Assembly (NCBI RefSeq): GCF_000422485.1
Contig: NZ_AULW01000065.1
Span: 1-32,801, forward strand
Reading direction: 5' to 3'
DNA length: 32,801 bases
Source of the DNA: Paenibacillus pasadenensis DSM 19293
GTDB taxonomy: Bacteria > Bacillota > Bacilli > Paenibacillales > Paenibacillaceae
In this document: piece after piece, positions 7,910-16,601 of the stretch
Numbering within the stretch: position 1 is the first letter of the stretch
How the letters are laid out: each line of letters starts with the position of its first letter
Made by a program: the position numbers and the translations under genes
Notes under the pieces: model-generated
The model's database searches: none
The model's input: the letters and a program-made list of their open reading frames with translations, nothing else
What the model was told of the DNA's origin: nothing

Positions 7910-8821
7910 ATGATCGCGGACATTCTCACCGGGGCGGTCCGCTCCGGAACCTCCGTCATGCTCGCCAGCCAGGGCGAGCTCATCTCCGAACGGGCCGGCG
8001 TCATCAATCTCGGCACCGAGGGCTCGATGCTCGCCGGAGCGCTCGGCGGCTTCGCCGTCACCGTCTGGACCGGCAATCCGTGGCTCGGCGCGCTCGCAGG
8101 CGGCGGCTGCGGACTGCTGCTCTCGCTCCTGCACGCCGTGCTCGTCGTCGGCTTCGGCGCCAACCAGCTGGCGACCGGCCTGGCGATCATGTTCTTCGGC
8201 ATCGGACTGACCTCGTTTTTCGGCCGGGACTTCGTCAGCTCGCAGATCGTCGGCTTCAACCCGGTGCCGATCCCGCTGCTGTCCGACATCCCGTTCGTCG
8301 GAGGCATCCTGTTCAACCACGATCCGCTCACCTACCTCTCGGTGCTGCTCGTGCCGGCGATCTGGTACCTGCTGTTCCGCACGCGGCTCGGCATCATGGT
8401 GCGGACGGCGGGCGAGCGCGAGGACGTGCTGTTCGCCAGCGGCCTGAACCCGCGCCTCATCCGGGCCTGCGCCGTGCTGGCGGGCGGATTCCTCGCCGGA
8501 CTCGGCGGCGCGCAGCTGTCGATCGCCTATACGCACAGCTGGGTCGAGAACATGACGGCCGGGCGCGGCGTCGTCGCGGTGGCGCTCGTCATCTTCGCCT
8601 CCTGGAAGCCGCAGCGGGCGATGCTCGGCGCGTACCTGTTCGGCGCGGCGCAGGCGCTGCAGCTGACGGTGCAGCAGCAGGGCTGGGCGATCTCTCCGTT
8701 CTTCCTGTTCATGTTCCCGTATCTGCTCACGCTGGCGGCGCTGCTGCTCGTGGAGCGACGCAAGCTGAGCCGCACGCCGGAGGCGCTCGGCAGAGTGCTG
8801 GCCGGCGATCCCGGCGGCTGA
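7910..8821 (+). CDS. BMP-type ABC importer permease 2
   Basis: A 303-residue multi-pass permease (YufQ-like), partner of the preceding permease. The N-terminus carries the family motif ISERAGVINLGTEGSMLAGA; the coupling loop is RTRLGIMVRTAGEREDVLFASG; about eight hydrophobic segments are present. It starts one base after the upstream stop and has an AGGAGGAGAGG ribosome site inside the end of the upstream gene. The lipoprotein gene of the same system follows after 98 bases that contain no clear promoter or terminator, so one transcript is likely. Confidence 0.9.
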   Translation: MIADILTGAVRSGTSVMLASQGELISERAGVINLGTEGSMLAGALGGFAVTVWTGNPWLGALAGGGCGLLLSLLHAVLVVGFGANQLATGLAIMFFGIGLTSFFGRDFVSSQIVGFNPVPIPLLSDIPFVGGILFNHDPLTYLSVLLVPAIWYLLFRTRLGIMVRTAGEREDVLFASGLNPRLIRACAVLAGGFLAGLGGAQLSIAYTHSWVENMTAGRGVVAVALVIFASWKPQRAMLGAYLFGAAQALQLTVQQQGWAISPFFLFMFPYLLTLAALLLVERRKLSRTPEALGRVLAGDPGG

Positions 8822-8919
8822 CATCCGGTTCCGGCCGTTCCGACCAGGGTCCGGCGGCGGCGGCAAGTCGGCAAGTCCCCTTTACAGAGAAAAAATCAGG
8901 ATAAGCGGAGGGAAATTCC

Positions 8920-10101
8920 ATGAAACTGTCATCCAGCAAGTCAAGCCTCACCGGCATCATCGCCGCCCTGCTGGCAGTCATCGTATTCGTCGCCGGCTGC
9001 AGCCAGCCCGGGTCGGGCGGCAGCTCCGGCGGCGCGAACAGCGGCACGGCGGAAGCGGGCGCGGAGGGCTCGGCAGCTCCCGGCAGCGGCGGCAGCGCGG
9101 TCGGCTTCATCTTTGTCGGCACGAAGGACGATTACGGCTACAACCAGGCCGCCTATCTCGGCAGCCAGGCGGTGGAGAAGGCCTTCCCTGACCTCAAGGT
9201 GCTGCGCTCGGAGAACGTGCCGGAGACGGCGGAAGCCGAGCGCGTCATGGAGCAGATGATCAAGGACGGGGCGAAGATCATCTTCCCGACCTCGTACGGC
9301 CATCTGGAGCCGGCGCTGAACGTCGCCAAGCGCCATCCGGACGTCGCCTTCTACCATCAGGGCGGGCTCAAGACCGCCGCCAACCTCGGCACCTACTTCG
9401 GCACGATCTGGGAGCCGGTCTACCTCGCCGGCGTGACGGCGGGCAAGATGAGCAAGACTGGCAAGCTCGGCTACATCGTCTCCGTGCCGATCCCGCAGGT
9501 GCTGCTCAACGTCAACGCGTTCGAGCTCGGCGCGAAGTCGGTCAATCCCGACGCGACGACGAGCGTCGTGTTCACCGGCAGCTGGTGCGATCCCGGCCAG
9601 CAGGCCAATGCGGTCAACTCGCTGCTTGACGGCGGCGCGGACGTCATCAGCCAGCATCAGGACTGCAGCAAGACGATCGTCGAAGCGGCGGAGCGCCGCG
9701 GCGCGATGACGGTCGGCTATCATGCGGACTCCTCGGCGCTCGCGCCGAAGGGCTGGCTGACGGGCTCCGAGTGGAACTGGCCGGACCTGTTCGTCGACAT
9801 GGTGCGGACGGCGGCGGACGGCGGCTTCAAGGGCAGCGTTTATGACGGCAAATACCGCGGCATGTTGAAGGACGACGTCGTGCGGCTGAGCACGTTCGGC
9901 TCGGCAGTGCCGGACGAGGTGAAAGCATTCGTGGAGGAAAGGAAGCAGGAGATCGTGGACGGCACGCTGCATCCGTTCGCCGGTCCGGTCAAGGACCAGA
10001 GCGGCCAGGAGCGGATCGCCGCCGGACAGGCGCCGACGACCGACGAGCTCGAGGCGATGGACTATCTGGTCGAAGGCGTCGTCGGCAGCATTCCGCAATG
10101 A
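8920..10101 (+). CDS. BMP-family substrate-binding lipoprotein
   Basis: A 393-residue receptor for the ABC importer encoded just upstream, anchored outside the membrane. The signal peptide ends in the lipobox VAGC (Cys at about residue 27), followed by a Gly/Ser/Ala-rich linker of about 35 residues. The BMP (Med/PnrA) domain begins at VGFIFVGTKDDYGYNQAAYLGS and shows the expected NVPE, PTSYGH, YHQGG, GTYFGTIWEPVYLAG and DGGADVISQHQDCSKTIVEAAERRG blocks. Characterised relatives bind purine nucleosides, but the family also includes receptors for other small molecules. Here formamidase follows 13 bases downstream and biuret/allophanate hydrolases precede the operon, so a nitrogen-rich amide is a reasonable guess. 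The ribosome site is GGAGGG. Confidence 0.9.
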   Translation: MKLSSSKSSLTGIIAALLAVIVFVAGCSQPGSGGSSGGANSGTAEAGAEGSAAPGSGGSAVGFIFVGTKDDYGYNQAAYLGSQAVEKAFPDLKVLRSENVPETAEAERVMEQMIKDGAKIIFPTSYGHLEPALNVAKRHPDVAFYHQGGLKTAANLGTYFGTIWEPVYLAGVTAGKMSKTGKLGYIVSVPIPQVLLNVNAFELGAKSVNPDATTSVVFTGSWCDPGQQANAVNSLLDGGADVISQHQDCSKTIVEAAERRGAMTVGYHADSSALAPKGWLTGSEWNWPDLFVDMVRTAADGGFKGSVYDGKYRGMLKDDVVRLSTFGSAVPDEVKAFVEERKQEIVDGTLHPFAGPVKDQSGQERIAAGQAPTTDELEAMDYLVEGVVGSIPQ

Positions 10102-10114
10102 GGAGGGAACGACT

Positions 10115-11128
10115 ATGAACGGACTGGGCGGCTTGAACAAATCGCCGGACGGCGTCGTCATCGGCCTCGCGCAGCTGCAGCTGCCGGCCGTCGAGACGCC
10201 GGAGCAGCTGGCGGCGCAGGCGAGGCGCATCGCGGAGATGACGGCCAAGGCGCGGAAGGGCTCGCGCTCGATGGATCTGATCGTATTTCCCGAATATTCG
10301 CTGCATGGCCTATCGATGAATACCGATCCGGCGCTCATGTGCCGGGTCGACGGGCCGGAGGTCGAGCTGTGGCGGGAGGCCTGCCGCGAGCATCGCATCT
10401 GGGGCTGCTTCAGCATCATGGAGCTCAATCCGGACGGCAATCCGTACAACACGGGGCTCATCATCGACGACGAAGGCGGAATCCGGCTGAAGTACCGCAA
10501 GCTGCATCCGTGGGTGCCGGTGGAGCCGTGGGAGCCGGGCGATCTCGGCATCCCGATGTGCGACGGGCCGAACGGCAGCCGGTTGGCGCTCGTCATCTGC
10601 CATGACGGCATGTTCCCGGAAATGGCGCGCGAATGCGCCTATCTCGGTGCGGACATCATGCTGCGCACGGCCGGCTATACGGCTCCGATCCGCCATGCAT
10701 GGCAGGTGACGAACCAGGCGAACGCCTTTTGCAACCTGATGTACACCGCCTCGGTCTGCCTGAGTGGCAGCGACGGCGTCTTCGACTCGATGGGCGAGGC
10801 GATGATCGTCGGCTTCGACGGCATGACGCTCGTCCACGGCGGCGGACGGCCCGACGAGATCGTGGCCGGCGAGGTGCGGCCGTCGCTCGTCCGCGAGGCG
10901 CGCCGCATCTGGGGCGTGGAGAACAACCTGTACCAGCTCGGCCATCGCGGCTACGTCGCGGTGCAGGGCGGCGCAGGCGACTGTCCGTACACCTACATGC
11001 ATGATCTCGCCGCCGGCCGCTACCGGCTGCCTTGGGAGGATGAGGTGCTCATCAAGGACGGCACGAGCGAGGGGTTCCCGCCGCCGGAGCGGCGATATGG
11101 CGGAGCGAAGGGAGGCGCGGCGCGATGA
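10115..11128 (+). CDS. amiF: Formamidase (nitrilase superfamily)
   Basis: A 337-residue cytoplasmic enzyme expected to hydrolyse formamide to formate and ammonia. The nitrilase-superfamily triad is Glu60 (FPEYSLHG), Lys129 (KYRKLHPW) and Cys162 ([14 protein letters not shown]), with the 33-residue Lys-Cys spacing of Helicobacter AmiF. The blocks [47 protein letters not shown] and [20 protein letters not shown] are highly characteristic of AmiF and are not expected in general aliphatic amidases. The length matches the family. It lies 13 bases after the receptor gene with an AGGAGGG ribosome site and overlaps the cupin gene by ATGA, so it belongs to the importer operon. It adds another ammonia-releasing step to the cluster. 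Confidence 0.92.
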   Translation: MNGLGGLNKSPDGVVIGLAQLQLPAVETPEQLAAQARRIAEMTAKARKGSRSMDLIVFPEYSLHGLSMNTDPALMCRVDGPEVELWREACREHRIWGCFSIMELNPDGNPYNTGLIIDDEGGIRLKYRKLHPWVPVEPWEPGDLGIPMCDGPNGSRLALVICHDGMFPEMARECAYLGADIMLRTAGYTAPIRHAWQVTNQANAFCNLMYTASVCLSGSDGVFDSMGEAMIVGFDGMTLVHGGGRPDEIVAGEVRPSLVREARRIWGVENNLYQLGHRGYVAVQGGAGDCPYTYMHDLAAGRYRLPWEDEVLIKDGTSEGFPPPERRYGGAKGGAAR

Positions 11129-11676
11129 CGGAGCCGACGAGGAGAGCCATGCAGGCGGAGGAGTCCGGGGCGGGCACGGCCGCGGCCGCGGGAGGAAAAG
11201 CTGCAGAAGCGGCTGTGCCGGCGGGCACGGTCGTGCTGCGCGAGTCCGGCATGGAGTGGGACCGGATGCCGCATCATCCCGAGCTGTACCACCGGGAGAT
11301 CTGCTCGGCGGCGGACGCCGACCGGCTCGGCATCCGGGCCAGCTCCGTGCTCTGGGAGAAGATCGGCGTCGGCGGCGCGGTGCTGCCTCATCATCACGAT
11401 GTCGCGGAGCTGATCCACATCACCAAGGGCCAGGTGAAGCTGCTCTGCAACGGCCAGTGGACCGAATGCCGGGCGGGCGATACGTTCCAGGTGCCCGCGG
11501 GCGTCGTGCACTCGGTGTTCAATGCCGGGCACGAGCCTTCCGAGCAGATCAGCGTGTTCCTGCCGGTCGAGCCGTCCCCGCCGCCGAACCGCTTTTTCGG
11601 CACGACGCTCGTCGACGTCCCCGGACCTCCGGGGGCGGAGGCAGCGCCGCCTCGGCGCGGAGAGGACGGAGCATGA
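11125..11676 (+). CDS. Single-domain cupin protein, function unknown
   Basis: A 183-residue protein with one cupin barrel (about residues 60-155). Both cupin motifs are complete: [22 protein letters not shown] with metal-binding His residues and Glu, and [16 protein letters not shown] with the last His, so it should bind a divalent metal. The first 35 residues are Ala/Gly/Glu-rich and probably disordered; the last 25 are Pro-rich. It overlaps formamidase upstream and the second cysteine hydrolase downstream by 4 bases each, which argues for a direct role in the same pathway. It is too small to be the two-barrel ureidoglycine aminohydrolase. It could be an isomerase, a decarboxylase-like helper or a sensor; nothing in the sequence decides this. 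Confidence 0.8.
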   Translation: MTEPTRRAMQAEESGAGTAAAAGGKAAEAAVPAGTVVLRESGMEWDRMPHHPELYHREICSAADADRLGIRASSVLWEKIGVGGAVLPHHHDVAELIHITKGQVKLLCNGQWTECRAGDTFQVPAGVVHSVFNAGHEPSEQISVFLPVEPSPPPNRFFGTTLVDVPGPPGAEAAPPRRGEDGA

Positions 11677-12353
11677 GCCGCGAGCTGGCCGGAGCGCTTC
11701 CGTACCCGTTCCGCTTCGAGCCGGAGCGGACGGCGCTGCTCGTCATCGACATGCAGAACGACTTCTGCGCGCCGGGCGGCTTCGGCGAGCGGCTCGGCAA
11801 CGACATCGCCCCGGCGAGGGCGATCATCCCGGCGATCGCCCGCCTGCTCGCCGCCGCCAGAGGCACGGGCATGCCGGTCGTCCATACGCGGGAGGGCCAT
11901 CTGCCGGATCTGAGCGACTGTCCGCCCTCCAAGCTGCAGCGCAGCCGCCGCCAGGGCGCGGGCATCGGCGACGAGGGGCCGATGGGGCGCATCCTGATCC
12001 GCGGCGAGCTCGGGCACGGCATCGTGCCCGAGCTCGCTCCGCTGCCGGTTGAGATCGTGATCGACAAGCCCGGCAAAGGCGCGTTTTATGCGACCTCGCT
12101 GGAGGCGGAGCTGCGGCGGCTCGGCGTCCGCAGCTTGATCGTCTGCGGCGTCACGACGCATGTATGCGTCCATACGACGGTGCGGGAGGCCAACGACCGC
12201 GGGTACGAATGCGTCGTCGTCGCGGATGCGAGCGCCGCGTTCGATCCGGAGGATCACCGCTCCGCGCTGCGCATGCTCGTGCAGCAGGGGGCGATCTTCG
12301 GCTGGACGGCAGAGACGGACGAGGTGGAGCGGGTGCTGCGCGCGGGAGGCTGA
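11673..12353 (+). CDS. Second biuret-hydrolase-like cysteine hydrolase
   Basis: A 226-residue isochorismatase-fold amidohydrolase, clearly related to the enzyme at 2511 but diverged. The triad is intact: Asp26 (VIDMQND), Lys132 (IDKPGKGAF), Cys165 (TTHVCV). Shared blocks include [22 protein letters not shown] and [10 protein letters not shown]. Differences fall where the substrate should sit: DLPANKRW becomes [15 protein letters not shown] becomes TTHVCV, and the ATGATDSGNHEAAL segment becomes [14 protein letters not shown] different ureide substrate is therefore likely; triuret hydrolase, a known member of this group, is the most attractive idea but is unproven. It is the last gene of the operon and is followed by a perfect hairpin. 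Confidence 0.85.
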   Translation: MSRELAGALPYPFRFEPERTALLVIDMQNDFCAPGGFGERLGNDIAPARAIIPAIARLLAAARGTGMPVVHTREGHLPDLSDCPPSKLQRSRRQGAGIGDEGPMGRILIRGELGHGIVPELAPLPVEIVIDKPGKGAFYATSLEAELRRLGVRSLIVCGVTTHVCVHTTVREANDRGYECVVVADASAAFDPEDHRSALRMLVQQGAIFGWTAETDEVERVLRAGG

Positions 12354-12375
12354 GCGGACCGGGAGCCCGGTCCGC
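12354..12375 (+). terminator. Perfect hairpin after the second cysteine hydrolase
   Basis: GCGGACCGG and CCGGTCCGC form a stem closed by a GAGC loop directly after the stop codon. No T run follows, so it is a weak terminator or an mRNA 3'-end or processing hairpin that may lower expression of the regulator gene behind it. Confidence 0.45.
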
Positions 12376-12424
12376 CGCAGCCCCGTATCGGCTTTCGGGC
12401 AAGATGCTGGAAGGAGGGAAGCGC

Positions 12425-14068
12425 ATGGACGGATTGAGGCTGGAGCCGTTCAAGGTCAAGGACGTGTTCGACATTCCGAATCTGCAAGGAGCCGCGCTGC
12501 TTGGCGGAGCGGCGGGGCTGGAGCGGGAAGTGACGCGGGTCAACGTGATGGAGGTGCCGGACGTCATCGACTGGGTGCGCCCGGGCGAGCTGCTCATGAC
12601 GACCGGCTATCCGTTCAAGGATCAGCCCGAGGTGCTGGCCGAGCTGGTCGCGCAGCTGGCGCGCAAGGGCGTGGCCGCGCTCGGGATCAAGACGAAGCGC
12701 TTCGTCGACGAGGTGCCGGCCTCGGCGGTCGAGGCGGCGGAGCGGCACGGCATGCCGCTGATCGAGCTGCCGCCGGCGACGACGTTCTCCGATGTCGTGC
12801 GCGAGGTGATGGAGCGCGTGCTCGTCTCGGAGTCCAAGGATCTGACGATTTTGCAAGGACGCGTCCAGCGCCTGTCCCAAGTGCTTCTGCACGGGGACGG
12901 GCTTCCTGCCTTCTTGCGCCATCTGGAGGCGATGGTGCGGCATCCGGCCGTGCTGGCGGAAGGCTCTTCGCAGCCGGCGCTGCTGTCGCCGGGCGCGGAC
13001 CGGCTGGGAGGACCGTTCGAGCCCCGCCTCTGGCTGGAGCTGGCGGCAGGCCGGCCGCCGAGCGAGGCGGCGGCTTGGAGCGGGACCGTGCCGCGCGTGC
13101 ATGCGGTGCCGATCGAGGGTGCGGGAGGAGGGCGCGCCTGGCTGCTCGTGCTGGAGCAGGACGGAGAGCTCGGCGTCGTCGATTCGCTGACGATCAGCTG
13201 GGCGGCGAGGCTGCTCGGCTTCGAGCTGGCCAATCGGAGGGCGCGGGAGAGCATCGAGAGCAAGTACCTCGACCAGTTCCTGCAGGACTGGATCGCCGGA
13301 CGCATCCTGTCCGAGAGCGACCTGCGCCTGCGCGCCGAAGCTTGCGGCTGGAAGCTGCTTGAGCCGGATGCCTACCGTGTCGGGATCGCCGTGCCGCGGG
13401 AAACGGGACCGGCCGCGGCCGCCGGCGGCGAAGCGCAGCTGACGGAGCTGGCGCGAGAGCTGAACCGCAGCGCGGGCGGCGGCTCCGGCGCGCTGCGCTG
13501 GACTGTGCTGGAAGGAGCGCTCGCCGTGCTGGACGCCTTTGAAGGCGGATTGCCGTCGCCACAGCAGGAGGAGGCTTCGGCGAGCGAGGCGCTCCGCCGG
13601 CTGGAGGCGGCCGCGCCCGGCCGCTTCGCGCTATGCTTCGGGCGTCCGGCGAGCAGCCGCTCGGAGGTCGCCCGCAGCTATCGCGAAGCGGGACGGACCG
13701 CTCAGGTCCGCCGCGCCTGCGGGCTGGAGTCCGCCGCCGTGTCCTACGGCGAGCTCGGCGTCTACCTCCTGCTGTTCCGCCTGCAGGGGAGCGAGGAGCT
13801 GGAGGAATTTTGCCGGCTGTACCTGGAGCCGCTGCTGGCGCTGGACGGCAGGCAGCAGGGCGCGCTGCTGAAGACGCTTCGCGTTTATTTCGCCTGCAAC
13901 TGCAACGCCAAGGAGACGGCCGACCGCATGTTCGTCCACTACAACACGATCGTCTACCGGCTGGACAAGCTCAAGGCCGAGCTTGGCCTGCGGCTCGACG
14001 ATCCGGAGACGAAGCTGCTGCTGCAGATGGCGCTGAAGGCTGGCGATCTGCGGGAGGGCGGCGTTTGA
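12425..14068 (+). CDS. PucR-family transcriptional regulator
   Basis: A 547-residue DNA-binding regulator. The N-terminal purine-catabolism sensor domain (about residues 8-125) has the typical VTRVNVMEVPDVIDWVRPGELLMTTGY block; a middle GGDEF-like/CdaR domain follows; the C-terminal helix-turn-helix (about 485-540) has the family motif CNCNAKETADRMFVHYNTIVYRLDKL. The start at 12425 is set by GGAGGG eight bases upstream. PucR of Bacillus subtilis controls purine breakdown in response to a pathway intermediate. Here the gene sits directly after the ureide and amide hydrolase operon, so it probably senses a substrate or product of that operon and controls it. No operator can be named. Confidence 0.9.
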   Translation: MDGLRLEPFKVKDVFDIPNLQGAALLGGAAGLEREVTRVNVMEVPDVIDWVRPGELLMTTGYPFKDQPEVLAELVAQLARKGVAALGIKTKRFVDEVPASAVEAAERHGMPLIELPPATTFSDVVREVMERVLVSESKDLTILQGRVQRLSQVLLHGDGLPAFLRHLEAMVRHPAVLAEGSSQPALLSPGADRLGGPFEPRLWLELAAGRPPSEAAAWSGTVPRVHAVPIEGAGGGRAWLLVLEQDGELGVVDSLTISWAARLLGFELANRRARESIESKYLDQFLQDWIAGRILSESDLRLRAEACGWKLLEPDAYRVGIAVPRETGPAAAAGGEAQLTELARELNRSAGGGSGALRWTVLEGALAVLDAFEGGLPSPQQEEASASEALRRLEAAAPGRFALCFGRPASSRSEVARSYREAGRTAQVRRACGLESAAVSYGELGVYLLLFRLQGSEELEEFCRLYLEPLLALDGRQQGALLKTLRVYFACNCNAKETADRMFVHYNTIVYRLDKLKAELGLRLDDPETKLLLQMALKAGDLREGGV

Positions 14069-14173
14069 CGGGCGGCACGGGAGGGGCGTAGGAAGGGCGC
14101 GGGAGCTGCAAGGGAGCTGCAAGGAAGCGGCACGAGGACGGGGGTCCGAAATCGCCTTTGCCGAAAAAGCGTC

Positions 14174-14203
14174 TTGACTTGCCCGCCTCCGAGCGGGTAA
14201 GAT
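14174..14203 (+). promoter_or_regulatory. Promoter of the thrS T-box leader
   Basis: TTGACT (14174-14179) and TAAGAT (14198-14203) are 18 bases apart. Transcription would start near 14210, at the beginning of the T-box leader. Confidence 0.65.
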
Positions 14204-14209
14204 AGGCTC

Positions 14210-14501
14210 CAATCTCATTCTTCAGTGAGCCATGACCAGAGACAGGATCCCCTTCGCGGGCCGCCCAGAGAGAGAAGCGCACGCTGCGAGCTTCTTCGGT
14301 GCCGGATGCCGGGATTACCCCTCTGATAGCTGCAGCGCTGAACCTGCCGGCAAGTGCCGCGCGGCCGTAAGCCTGCCGGCTCGTCCCCGCTATCGGACGC
14401 CAATGAAGGACTTTCCGTGCCGCTCGTGCCGGAGGTCGAATCAGGGTGGAACCACGGGTCCTTAGCGCGCTCGTCCCTTCTCGGGATGAAGCGCGTTTTT
14501 T
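14210..14501 (+). ncRNA. T-box riboswitch leader (threonine) with terminator
   Basis: The antiterminator T-box AGGGTGGAACCACG is at 14443-14456. It is followed by a terminator of AGCGCGCTCGTCCC and GGGATGAAGCGCG and a T6 run (14464-14501). Stem I carries the AGAGAG motif near 14270. The likely specifier is the threonine codon ACC at 14342-14344 (context GAACCTG), which fits the ThrRS gene 34 bases downstream. Uncharged tRNA-Thr should favour the antiterminator and turn the gene on. Confidence 0.88.
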
Positions 14502-14534
14502 GTTGTTCCCAGACGAAGAAAGGAGGAGAAGCGC

Positions 14535-16544
14535 ATGGAAATCAGAGAGCAGAAAAACGAAGGCGGCCCCGGAATCGATCCAGCCGTCGAGCTGCCCCGC
14601 AGCGAGTCCGCCGGCGAATCCGGCGGCAGCGAGATCCGCATCGCTCTGCCGAGCGGCCAGGTCAGGAGGTACCCGGCCGGCACGACCGCCGCGGCCGTGG
14701 CGGACACGATCCGGCCGGGGCTGCGCGCCAAGGCGGCGGCCGCGCGGCTGGACGGGCGGCTGGTCGACCTCGACCGGCCGCTCGAGAGCGGCGGCGCGCT
14801 GGAGCTGCTCCTGCCGGACGATCCGGCCGCGCTCGAGCTGCTGCGCCGGAGCGCGGCCCATGTGCTGGCGCATGCGCTGAAGCGGCTGTACGGCGATGCC
14901 GCTGTGACGATCGGGAGCTGCTTCGCCGGCCAGGACGGCTTCGGCTGCGACGCGCGGCTGGCCGCGCCGGTCGGCGCGGGAGAGCTCGTCCGCATCGAGA
15001 AGGAGATGGAGCGCATCGTCGCCGAGGATCTGCCGTTCACGCGCATGTCGCGGAGCCGCTCGGAGGCGGAGGAGCGGCTGGCGGAGGGAGGCGAGGCGCT
15101 GCAGCTGGAGCTGCTGCGGGAGCGCCCGGACGACGGCCCCTACGCGTTTTACGGGCACGGCGGCTTCGAGGCGCTCGAGGAGGGTCCGCTGCTGCCGTCG
15201 ACGGGCCGGCTCAAGGCATTCCGGCTGATGAGCGTCGCAGGCGCCTACTGGCGGGGCGACTCCGGGAGGCCGATGCTGCAGCGGATCCACGGCGCGGCTT
15301 TTTGGAAAAAGGCGCAGCTGGGCGAGCATCTGGAGCGGCTGGAGGAAGCGCGCAGGCGCGATCACCGCAAGCTCGGCAAGGAGCTGCAGCTGTTTCTGTT
15401 CTTGGAGGAAGCGCCGGGCATGCCGTTCTATCTGCCGCGCGGCATGGCGGTGCGGACGGCGCTCGAGGACTTCGCCCGCAGGCTGCAGCTGCGCCGCGGC
15501 TACGAGGAGGTGCGCACGCCGCTGCTGATGAACCGCAGGCTGTGGGAGGAGTCGGGCCACTGGGACCATTACAAGGACCAGATGTACTTCTGCGACGTCG
15601 ACGGCAGTCCGTACGCGCTCAAGCCGATGAACTGCCCGGGCCATATGCTCATCTTCGGCAGCCGGCTCCGCTCGTACCGCGAGCTGCCGCTGCGGCTGGC
15701 GGAGTTCGGCCAGGTCCACCGCCACGAGTTCTCGGGGGCGCTGAGCGGCATGATGCGCGTCCGCTCGTTCTGCCAGGACGATGCCCATCTGTTCGTCCGG
15801 CCGGATCAGATCGGCGAGGAGATCGGCCGCGTCATGGATCTGATCGACGAGGTGTACGGCCGGCTCGGCTTCTCGTACCGGATGGAGCTGTCGACGAGGC
15901 CGGCGGACAGCATGGGGGCGGCGGAGCTCTGGGAGCAGGCGGAGGGAGCGCTGCGGGACGTGCTGGAGCGGCGCGGGGCGGACTACCGGCTGAACGAAGG
16001 CGACGGAGCCTTTTACGGGCCGAAGATCGACTACCATGTGCTCGACGCGCTCGGGCGCAGCTGGCAATGCGGCACGATCCAGCTCGACTTCCAGATACCG
16101 GAGAAATTCGATCTCGGCTATGTCGGCGAAGACGGCGCGCGCCATCGGCCGGTCGTCATCCATCGGGCCGTCTACGGCTCGATCGACCGCTTCCTCGGCA
16201 TCCTGACGGAGCATTTCGCGGGCGCGTTCCCGCTGTGGCTCGCGCCAGTCCAGGCGCGCGTGCTGCCGGTATCGGAGGCGCAGCGCGAAGCCGCCGAGCG
16301 GATGCGGGAGCGGCTCGCCGAGGCGGGCCTGCGCGCCGATGCGGACAGCCGCGCCGAGAAGCTCGGCAGCCGCATCCGGGATGCGCAGCTCGCCAAGATT
16401 CCCTATATGCTCGTCGTCGGAGAGGCCGAAGCGGATGCGGGCCGGGCGGCGGTGCGCAGCCGGGGCGGAGGCGATCTAGGGACGATGGAGCTGGAGGCGT
16501 TCATCCGTCTCGCGGAGAAGGAAATTCAGTCAAAAATAGGATGA
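14535..16544 (+). CDS. thrS: Threonyl-tRNA synthetase with degenerate editing site
   Basis: A 669-residue class II aminoacyl-tRNA synthetase charging tRNA-Thr in the cytoplasm. Order: an extra acidic N-terminus (about 30 residues), TGS domain (32-95), editing domain (100-255), catalytic core and anticodon-binding domain (about 570-669). The catalytic zinc site appears whole: MNCPGHM (Cys), QVHRHEFSG (His), VVIHRAVYGSIDRF (His). The editing domain is unusual. E. coli His73, Asp180, Cys182 and His186 align with Arg105, Ala213, Glu215 and Leu219; only His77 (His109) remains. It should charge tRNA but not clear Ser-tRNA-Thr through this site. It is probably a second, ThrZ-like enzyme; a normal thrS elsewhere would be expected. 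AGGAGGAG precedes the ATG. Confidence 0.93.
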   Translation: MEIREQKNEGGPGIDPAVELPRSESAGESGGSEIRIALPSGQVRRYPAGTTAAAVADTIRPGLRAKAAAARLDGRLVDLDRPLESGGALELLLPDDPAALELLRRSAAHVLAHALKRLYGDAAVTIGSCFAGQDGFGCDARLAAPVGAGELVRIEKEMERIVAEDLPFTRMSRSRSEAEERLAEGGEALQLELLRERPDDGPYAFYGHGGFEALEEGPLLPSTGRLKAFRLMSVAGAYWRGDSGRPMLQRIHGAAFWKKAQLGEHLERLEEARRRDHRKLGKELQLFLFLEEAPGMPFYLPRGMAVRTALEDFARRLQLRRGYEEVRTPLLMNRRLWEESGHWDHYKDQMYFCDVDGSPYALKPMNCPGHMLIFGSRLRSYRELPLRLAEFGQVHRHEFSGALSGMMRVRSFCQDDAHLFVRPDQIGEEIGRVMDLIDEVYGRLGFSYRMELSTRPADSMGAAELWEQAEGALRDVLERRGADYRLNEGDGAFYGPKIDYHVLDALGRSWQCGTIQLDFQIPEKFDLGYVGEDGARHRPVVIHRAVYGSIDRFLGILTEHFAGAFPLWLAPVQARVLPVSEAQREAAERMRERLAEAGLRADADSRAEKLGSRIRDAQLAKIPYMLVVGEAEADAGRAAVRSRGGGDLGTMELEAFIRLAEKEIQSKIG

Positions 16545-16601
16545 TAATATATGGAAAAACATCCTGCGCCTGCCGATATATGAAGCAGGAGGGGATAGCC
16601 C

